A stretch of DNA of 19,326 nt from Pirellulales bacterium (lineage in GTDB: Bacteria > Planctomycetota > Planctomycetia > Pirellulales > JAICIG01). Both the position numbers and the translations under genes were made by a program. The notes under the pieces were generated by a model. That model had not been told where the DNA came from, ran no database searches, and saw only the letters and a list, made by a program, of their open reading frames with translations. The stretch lies in NCBI GenBank assembly GCA_025924495.1, contig JAICIG010000106.1:1-19326 (forward strand). Reading direction: 5' to 3'. Positions 14,768-19,326 of this stretch are shown piece by piece (within the stretch, counting starts at the first letter, position 1; each line of letters opens with the position of its first letter).

Positions 14768-16032
14768 AGCGGATCGCCCTGCATACGGCCGTCGTCTTGG
14801 CAACGCTGGCCGCTCTGTATCTACTCTGGGAGATGCGAGAAGCAGTCGTGCTGTTCCTGCTCTCGCTTGCCATTGCGGCCGCTTTACGCCCCATTTCGGG
14901 GTGGCTGGCGAAACGCGGACTGCCGAATTCCTTGGCGCTTTTCGCTGCTTACATGTTCGCAATCGGAATTCCTCTGCTGTTATTGTTGGCGGCTGCGGCG
15001 CCAATCATCAGCCAAATGCGCCAAGCCGGCGATGATATCGCGACGGCGTATCAATACGTGCAACAACATTGGACGAAAGGCCATTCGTGGCAGCGCGCCC
15101 TTGAGGCTCGGCTGCCGCCTCCTGCGCAACTGTATCAGGCTGTGGTCGGCGACAAGAGCGCGAGTCTGCTTTCGATGCTCGCGGGAGCTACCTTCAGCAT
15201 CGCGGGCGGCGTTATTGATCTGGTGTTGGTGCTGTTCTTGAGCGTCTATTGGTCGCTGGACCGCGTCCACTTCGAGCGGCTTTGGCTTTCGCTCTTGCCG
15301 GTTGACGAGAGAGCCGAGACGCGGCGACTGTGGCGATCAATCGAATTCGAAATCGGCGCCTACTGCCGTAGCGAAGCAGTTCAGAGCATCGTCGCGGCGC
15401 TCATCCTGGGCTGCGGATATGCCGCGCTGGGTCAGCCCTATCCGGCGTTGTTGGCGGCGATCGGCGGGTTGGCGTGGCTGATTCCCTGGGTCGGCGCTCC
15501 CCTGGCCGTCACCCCGCTTTTGATCTTGTCGCTTCCCTCGTTGGCGTCCGATAGCGGCGCAAGCTTCTTGACCGTCACGCTGCCTGCGGCACTTTATACC
15601 TTAGCCGTCCTGCTCTTTCTGGAGCTGGCGATTGAGCCTCGGTTCTTTAATCGCCGTCGCTACAACGCGCTGCTGACGGCAATTGTCGCCATTGGGCTGG
15701 CGCAAATTTGGGGCGTGTTTGGTTTCATAATCGGTCCGCCCCTGGCGGCGGTGGCGCAAATTGTCGGATGGCAATGGATCAATCGGCCCAAGATCAGCGA
15801 TATGTCTCCCGTTGTTTTGCCGCAAGGAGCATTTGATAGCCGGCTGCAAACCATTCGCTCTTCGGTCGCCAATGCACGCGAGGCTCGCCCCGAGCTGCTC
15901 AGCCTGACAGATCGCTTGGAAACGCTCGTACATCAAATCGACGAACTTACCGCCGCGGCGAGCGGGAAGACGGCGAACGGGGACTCCTCGGCACACTGGT
16001 TCGCCTCCAATACGGACGGCTCGTCGGATTGA
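14764..16032 (+). CDS. AI-2E/PerM family membrane protein (second of tandem pair)
   Basis: A 422-residue paralogue of the preceding gene, overlapping it by four bases. The AI-2E architecture is kept: two N-terminal membrane segments around VVLFLLSLAIAAALRPISGW, a periplasmic-type region, then the C-terminal core with LAWLIPWVGAPLAVTPLLIL, EPRFFNRRRYNALLTAIVAI and FGFIIGPPLAAVAQIVGWQW. The core is more diverged than in the first gene; for example the 'FGP...aiPA' turn reads WVGAPLAVTP, and the usual 'lvPkvmg.svgl' reads EPRFFNRRRYN. A hydrophilic tail of about 85 residues ends with LETLVHQIDELTAAASGK, similar in pattern to the tail of its neighbour. The coupled pair may form a heteromeric membrane complex; that is inference. 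Substrate unknown. Confidence 0.85.
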   Translation: MKRIALHTAVVLATLAALYLLWEMREAVVLFLLSLAIAAALRPISGWLAKRGLPNSLALFAAYMFAIGIPLLLLLAAAAPIISQMRQAGDDIATAYQYVQQHWTKGHSWQRALEARLPPPAQLYQAVVGDKSASLLSMLAGATFSIAGGVIDLVLVLFLSVYWSLDRVHFERLWLSLLPVDERAETRRLWRSIEFEIGAYCRSEAVQSIVAALILGCGYAALGQPYPALLAAIGGLAWLIPWVGAPLAVTPLLILSLPSLASDSGASFLTVTLPAALYTLAVLLFLELAIEPRFFNRRRYNALLTAIVAIGLAQIWGVFGFIIGPPLAAVAQIVGWQWINRPKISDMSPVVLPQGAFDSRLQTIRSSVANAREARPELLSLTDRLETLVHQIDELTAAASGKTANGDSSAHWFASNTDGSSD

Positions 16033-16150
16033 CGCCCAGCGGCAAATGCTTTTTATTACGGCAACCACGCCGTGTGCGGCCGCGCCTGTTGCGAGCCATC
16101 CACAATCATCGGTCAGGCGATTCAATTCCAACTGCTAGCGAACGATCCGC

Positions 16151-17470
16151 ATGGGCACAAAGTCCTCTTCCGCCGCTTCGCACCGCGTGGTGATTGTCGG
16201 CGGCGGGTTTGGCGGTTTGTACGCTGCACGGGCATTGAGCCGCACTGCAGCGAGCATTACGCTGCTTGACCGGCGCAACTTCCATCTCTTCCAACCGCTC
16301 CTGTATCAAGTGGCCACCGGCGGCTTGTCGCCGGCGAACATCGCGGCTCCACTCCGCACGCTACTGCGGCGCCAGGAGCGAACGGAGGTGCTATTGGCGG
16401 AAGCGGTCGATTTCGACGTCGAGCGGCGACGGGTCATGCTTGCGCAAGAAAACGGCGGACCGGCCGACATGTCGTATGACACGCTGATCGTGGCTGCGGG
16501 AGCGCAGTTCAATTACTTCGGCCATAACGCTTGGCGCGAATTGGCGCCCGGCTTGAAGTCGATTGAGGATGCCACTGAGATCAGGCGCCGCGTGCTCACT
16601 GCTTTTGAAAAGGCAGAACTGGAAGACGATCCGGCGCGCCGGCGAAAGTGGCTAACCTTTGTAATTGTGGGGGGCGGCGCGACGGGCGTTGAATTGGCGG
16701 GGGCCTTAGGCGAATTGGCGCACTTCACGCTCCAACGAGACTTCCGCTCGATCGACCCTGCCGAGGCTCGCATTCTGCTGCTCGAGGGACGCGAGCGCGT
16801 GTTGCCGCCGTTTGTTCCGGAACTGTCGGAGAAAACCAGGCAGTCGCTCGAGCGGTTGGGAGTTACGGTGCGCACGAACGTGAACGTAACCGACATACAA
16901 TCACACTCCGTCGGCGTGCGCGAGGGAGATCGCGATGAAACGATTGATGCCGCAACGGTGCTGTGGACCGCCGGCGTGCGCGCCGCCGGGCTGAGCGACA
17001 AACTGGCTGCGGCGGCTCAGGCGCCGGTCGATCGCTCCGGGCGCATCATTGTCGAGCCGGACTTGACGGTTCCCGGGCGGCCGGAGATTTTCGTGGTTGG
17101 CGACATGGCCCACTTTTCCCACCAGACGGGCCAACCGCTGGCCGGCGTGGCGCCCGTGGCCATGCAGCAAGGCCGATATGTCGCTCGGGTCATCAAAGCC
17201 CGGTTGGCCGGCCGCACCGAGGCCCCATTCCATTATCACGATAAGGGCTCGATGGCCGTCATTGGTCGGGCTGCAGGCGTCGCCGATCTGGGCCGAATCA
17301 AGCTTTCAGGCTACCTCGGTTGGCTCGCCTGGCTGTTCATTCACTTGTTTTACCTGGCGAAGTTTGAAAACCGTTTGCTCGTCCTGACGCAGTGGGCTTG
17401 GAACTATTGGACTCGCAATCGTTCGGCGCGTCTGATTACGCGTACGGTATTGGCGCCGGACGATGAATAG
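16151..17470 (+). CDS. ndh: Type II NADH:quinone oxidoreductase (NDH-2)
   Basis: A 439-residue flavoprotein with two Rossmann folds. [19 protein letters not shown] (11-29) binds [23 protein letters not shown] (170-189) binds NADH, and FVVGDMA (314-320) is the third FAD contact. [14 protein letters not shown] (332-345) carries the AxxQ-type quinone-site motif seen in NDH-2. [20 protein letters not shown] (42-61) is strongly characteristic of the family. The C-terminus (about 385-425: [30 protein letters not shown]) is the amphipathic membrane-anchoring region. The enzyme oxidises NADH and passes electrons to quinone at the cytoplasmic membrane face without pumping protons. The ATG at 16151 is 118 bases after the AI-2E gene and has no strong Shine-Dalgarno. 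Close relatives with other electron acceptors exist, but all NDH-2 landmarks are present. Confidence 0.92.
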   Translation: MGTKSSSAASHRVVIVGGGFGGLYAARALSRTAASITLLDRRNFHLFQPLLYQVATGGLSPANIAAPLRTLLRRQERTEVLLAEAVDFDVERRRVMLAQENGGPADMSYDTLIVAAGAQFNYFGHNAWRELAPGLKSIEDATEIRRRVLTAFEKAELEDDPARRRKWLTFVIVGGGATGVELAGALGELAHFTLQRDFRSIDPAEARILLLEGRERVLPPFVPELSEKTRQSLERLGVTVRTNVNVTDIQSHSVGVREGDRDETIDAATVLWTAGVRAAGLSDKLAAAAQAPVDRSGRIIVEPDLTVPGRPEIFVVGDMAHFSHQTGQPLAGVAPVAMQQGRYVARVIKARLAGRTEAPFHYHDKGSMAVIGRAAGVADLGRIKLSGYLGWLAWLFIHLFYLAKFENRLLVLTQWAWNYWTRNRSARLITRTVLAPDDE

Positions 17471-17497
17471 CAGCCCGGTCTCGGGGCGCGGCATCGC

Positions 17498-17501
17498 AGG
17501 A
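17498..17501 (+). promoter_or_regulatory. Shine-Dalgarno for the SDR gene
   Basis: AGGA lies 7 bases before ATG 17509 in the 38-base gap after the NADH dehydrogenase stop, supporting this start and suggesting that the two genes are co-transcribed. Confidence 0.6.
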
Positions 17502-17508
17502 AAACGTC

Positions 17509-18273
17509 ATGCAAATCAAAGATCGTACATTCTTAGTTACTGGCGGAAGTTCAGGATTAGGCGCCGCTTGCGCGCGAATGCTAGCTTCTGCGGGGGCGAG
17601 AGTAGTCGTGGCGGATATTAACCGCGAAGCCGGCATGCAAATTGTCGCCGAACTCGGAAGCACGGCGCGCTTTGTCGAAACCGACGTCACCAACGAAACG
17701 AGCGCGGCGGCAACCGTGGCGGCAGCGGCCGACGGGGGCCAGCTAGCGGGCTTGGTCCATTGCGCGGGGATTGTCGCCGGCGGCCGTGTGATCGGTCGGG
17801 AGGGCCCGCACAGTCTCGAGCTGTTTGCCAAAGTGATCGGCGTCAACTTGATTGGCACGTTCAATATGCTCAGGCTGGCGGCTGCCGCCCTGGCTGCGGG
17901 CCCCCCTGATGATGAAGGCGAACGCGGCATAATCGTGATGACCTCTTCGGTTTCCGCCTTCGAAGGGCAGATTGGTCAGGCCGCCTACTCGGCGTCCAAG
18001 GCGGGCGTGGCGGGCATGACCTTGCCGATCGCCCGCGAATTGGCGGCATTCGGCATTCGCGTCGTTTCCATTGCACCAGGCATCTTTGACACGCCGCTGA
18101 TGGCCAGCCTGCCCGAAAACGTGCGCGAGTCGTTGGCCAAACAGCCGCCATTTCCGCCGCGCTTCGGCCGCCCGGAGGAATTCGCCGCGTTGGTCCGACA
18201 TGCGATCGAAAACCGCATGCTTAATGGCAGCGTAATTCGCTTGGATGGCGCTTTGCGTATGGCGGCAAAATAG
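17509..18273 (+). CDS. Short-chain dehydrogenase, HSD10-like 3-hydroxyacyl-CoA dehydrogenase
   Basis: A 254-residue classical [11 protein letters not shown] (11-18) is the cofactor loop, and Asp36 at the end of strand 2 (VVVADINRE) favours NAD over NADP. HCAG (84-87) replaces the usual NNAG; Asn113, Ser147, Tyr160 and Lys164 make the catalytic tetrad. The stretch [20 protein letters not shown] and the following [17 protein letters not shown] and [12 protein letters not shown] are very close to type II 3-hydroxyacyl-CoA dehydrogenase (human HSD17B10), so oxidation of 3-hydroxyacyl-CoA in fatty acid or branched-chain acyl breakdown is the best guess. An alternative is a general alcohol/steroid dehydrogenase. 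It lies 38 bases after the NADH dehydrogenase, an enzyme that could reoxidise the NADH formed; this link is inferred. It converges with the sixA-like gene, 15 bases away. Confidence 0.88.
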   Translation: MQIKDRTFLVTGGSSGLGAACARMLASAGARVVVADINREAGMQIVAELGSTARFVETDVTNETSAAATVAAAADGGQLAGLVHCAGIVAGGRVIGREGPHSLELFAKVIGVNLIGTFNMLRLAAAALAAGPPDDEGERGIIVMTSSVSAFEGQIGQAAYSASKAGVAGMTLPIARELAAFGIRVVSIAPGIFDTPLMASLPENVRESLAKQPPFPPRFGRPEEFAALVRHAIENRMLNGSVIRLDGALRMAAK

Positions 18274-18288
18274 CGGCTGGCTGACTGG

Positions 18289-18771
18289 TTAACGACCGAG
18301 CGTCTCGGCCGTAACGAGCCAAACCAGTTGGCCTTTTCCGGCCTCGATGGCGCCGTCGAATTCGATGGCCGCAATTGCCCCTTTGGAAAAAGCGATCGCT
18401 TCGGGCGACGCGCCGATCAGGCTGGCCGTTAATTCTTCGACGTCGGGAGCATGTCCGACCCAGGCGACGTCGCCGCCTGTTTGCTGTCGAGTCCATTCGA
18501 GCAAAGCCTCTAACGAACTGCCCGGCTTTAATGCATCTAACTCGGTGATCGCCGGCTTGCCAGGGGCATATTCGGCGATGATTTCCGCCGTCTCGCGGCA
18601 ACGCAGTAAAGGGCTCGTGGCGATCTGTGTCGGCCCGAAGCCTCGCTTGGCCAGGCGTTTTACGATCTTCTTGAAACGCTTGCGGCCTGCCTTGGTTAAC
18701 GGCCGCGCTTCGTCGTTAGGAAATTCTTCGCCGAGTTCTTCGGCCCAAGCGTGACGGACAATGAATAACAA
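18289..18771 (-). CDS. sixA: SixA-like phosphohistidine phosphatase
   Basis: A 160-residue histidine phosphatase (phosphoglycerate mutase-like fold), the usual length for SixA. The catalytic His7 is in LFIVRHAWAE (2-11); note RHA where the superfamily name motif is RHG. Arg57 in SPLLRCRETAEII and His107 in VAWVGHAPDVEEL complete the phosphate pocket. RPLTKAGRKR (23-32) matches the 'RpLt..G' signature. E. coli SixA removes phosphate from histidine on phosphotransfer (HPt/NPr) proteins; the target here is unknown. The start must be TTG at 18771: an in-frame TAA, the stop of the upstream gene, sits directly before it, and any later ATG would lose the catalytic RH motif. An ATT at the fourth codon is an unlikely alternative. 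The zero-base junction with the upstream gene points to translational coupling. Confidence 0.9.
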   Translation of the reverse strand: MLFIVRHAWAEELGEEFPNDEARPLTKAGRKRFKKIVKRLAKRGFGPTQIATSPLLRCRETAEIIAEYAPGKPAITELDALKPGSSLEALLEWTRQQTGGDVAWVGHAPDVEELTASLIGASPEAIAFSKGAIAAIEFDGAIEAGKGQLVWLVTAETLGR

Positions 18772-19326
18772 TTAACGGTTCCTCCACAGAACGCGGTCTT
18801 CGATCGCCAAGCCCGATTGCACGGCAGCAATATCCGCTTTGAATCGCGACGCATCAAGCGGGTAGCCCGCCGTTGGTTTCAGACCCGGGACGTTGCGGCT
18901 CCAGAAGTCGTTAAAGGCCAGCATGGCCAGTTCGCGGAGGTATTTCGACGCCATCGAGGCTAATGCCGTGGGCAAGAATCGTTCGGCCTTCGTGCAGAAC
19001 CTGACCTGAGTGCGTCGCTCGGCAGGCCCCCAGCGATAGAGGCTTTCCTCAGCGCCTTCCCCGTGCACTTCGACGAGATAGTCGGTTGCGTGCTGCTGTA
19101 ACAGCGCTTGATAAGCGTTACGTCCGCCGTGCTTATCGCAGATGACGGCCACCGGCTCGTCTCCGATTTCCGCCAACGCCTCTGCCAGCAATCGCAGCGT
19201 CAACACCGACAGCACGGTGCTCTTGTTGCCGTGCTCCTCCAGCAATTGGTTCCAGTCTTCCGGAAACACCGCTTTGCTGCGGACCGCCGCCAGACGAACC
19301 TGCGCTTGTTCGGCCACGGTTCGCAA
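18772..19326 (-). CDS. Conserved protein, possible divergent RNase HII-like nuclease (5' partial)
   Basis: The last 184 codons of a gene that runs past the right edge of the window; the TTG at the very edge is an unlikely real start. No membrane segment is seen. Features include VAVICDKHGGRNAYQALL (about 59-76), FCTKAERFLPTALASMASKY (about 110-129) and LKPTAGYPLDASRF (about 149-162). The 'D..GGR..Y' block and the 'A..ASM.SKYLREL' helix recall the later conserved blocks of RNase HII (its D.gp/AS..AKv.RD regions), so the missing N-terminus may carry a DEAG-type motif. This is a resemblance by eye, not a firm assignment; the product could equally be a planctomycete-specific protein of unknown role. 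Its TAA is followed immediately by the TTG start of the sixA-like gene. Confidence 0.6.
   Translation of the reverse strand: MRTVAEQAQVRLAAVRSKAVFPEDWNQLLEEHGNKSTVLSVLTLRLLAEALAEIGDEPVAVICDKHGGRNAYQALLQQHATDYLVEVHGEGAEESLYRWGPAERRTQVRFCTKAERFLPTALASMASKYLRELAMLAFNDFWSRNVPGLKPTAGYPLDASRFKADIAAVQSGLAIEDRVLWRNR

Noticed and set aside
14105..15004. A 299-codon open frame on the minus strand across the junction of the two AI-2E genes
   Set aside because: It lies entirely opposite two well-supported membrane-protein genes, is rich in Arg, His and Gln, and has no domain; it is a GC-driven shadow.
13460..16032. Reading the AI-2E genes as a quorum-sensing exporter system
   Set aside because: The family name is broad and includes ion antiporters; no LuxS, LsrB or other signalling gene is present nearby.

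Overview
This is a GC-rich, gene-dense bacterial chromosome fragment, most likely from a planctomycete, probably of the Pirellulales type. The main clues are a DUF1501 protein with a Tat-like leader, a large protein pairing a von Willebrand A domain with a secretin/STN-like C-terminal domain and a Gly/Met-repeat tail, and several genes that lack a clear Shine-Dalgarno sequence or start with GTG/TTG. The taxonomic call is inferred from protein style; there is no rRNA gene in the window. I saw no tRNA, CRISPR array, insertion sequence or phage gene.

Layout. Bases 1-4341 (+) hold three tightly packed genes for polytopic GT-C membrane glycosyltransferases: a PMT/GT39-like gene cut by the window edge, a GT87-like gene, and a second PMT/GT39-like gene. 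They are joined by a 1-base overlap and a 1-base gap. Facing them is a lone DUF1501 gene (4371-5729, -). After a 406-base gap comes a monoacylglycerol-lipase-like hydrolase (6136-6969, +), which converges with the large VWA/STN-like protein (7020-9488, -).

Bases 9979-13238 (+) form a compact polyketide locus: a class I SAM methyltransferase, an FAD-dependent oxidoreductase of the geranylgeranyl-reductase-like group, and a type III polyketide synthase with an intact Cys-His-Asn triad. The simplest reading is that the synthase builds an alkylresorcinol- or pyrone-type product from an acyl starter, which the other two enzymes then methylate and oxidise or reduce. The product is unknown. This is the most interesting system in the window.

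Downstream (+) are two AI-2E/PerM-family membrane proteins in tandem with a 4-base overlap (13460-16032), a type II NADH dehydrogenase (16151-17470) and an HSD10-like short-chain dehydrogenase (17509-18273). On the opposite strand at the right edge are a SixA-like phosphohistidine phosphatase with a TTG start and, directly upstream of it with no spacer, the C-terminal part of a conserved protein that looks like a divergent RNase HII-type protein, cut by the window edge.
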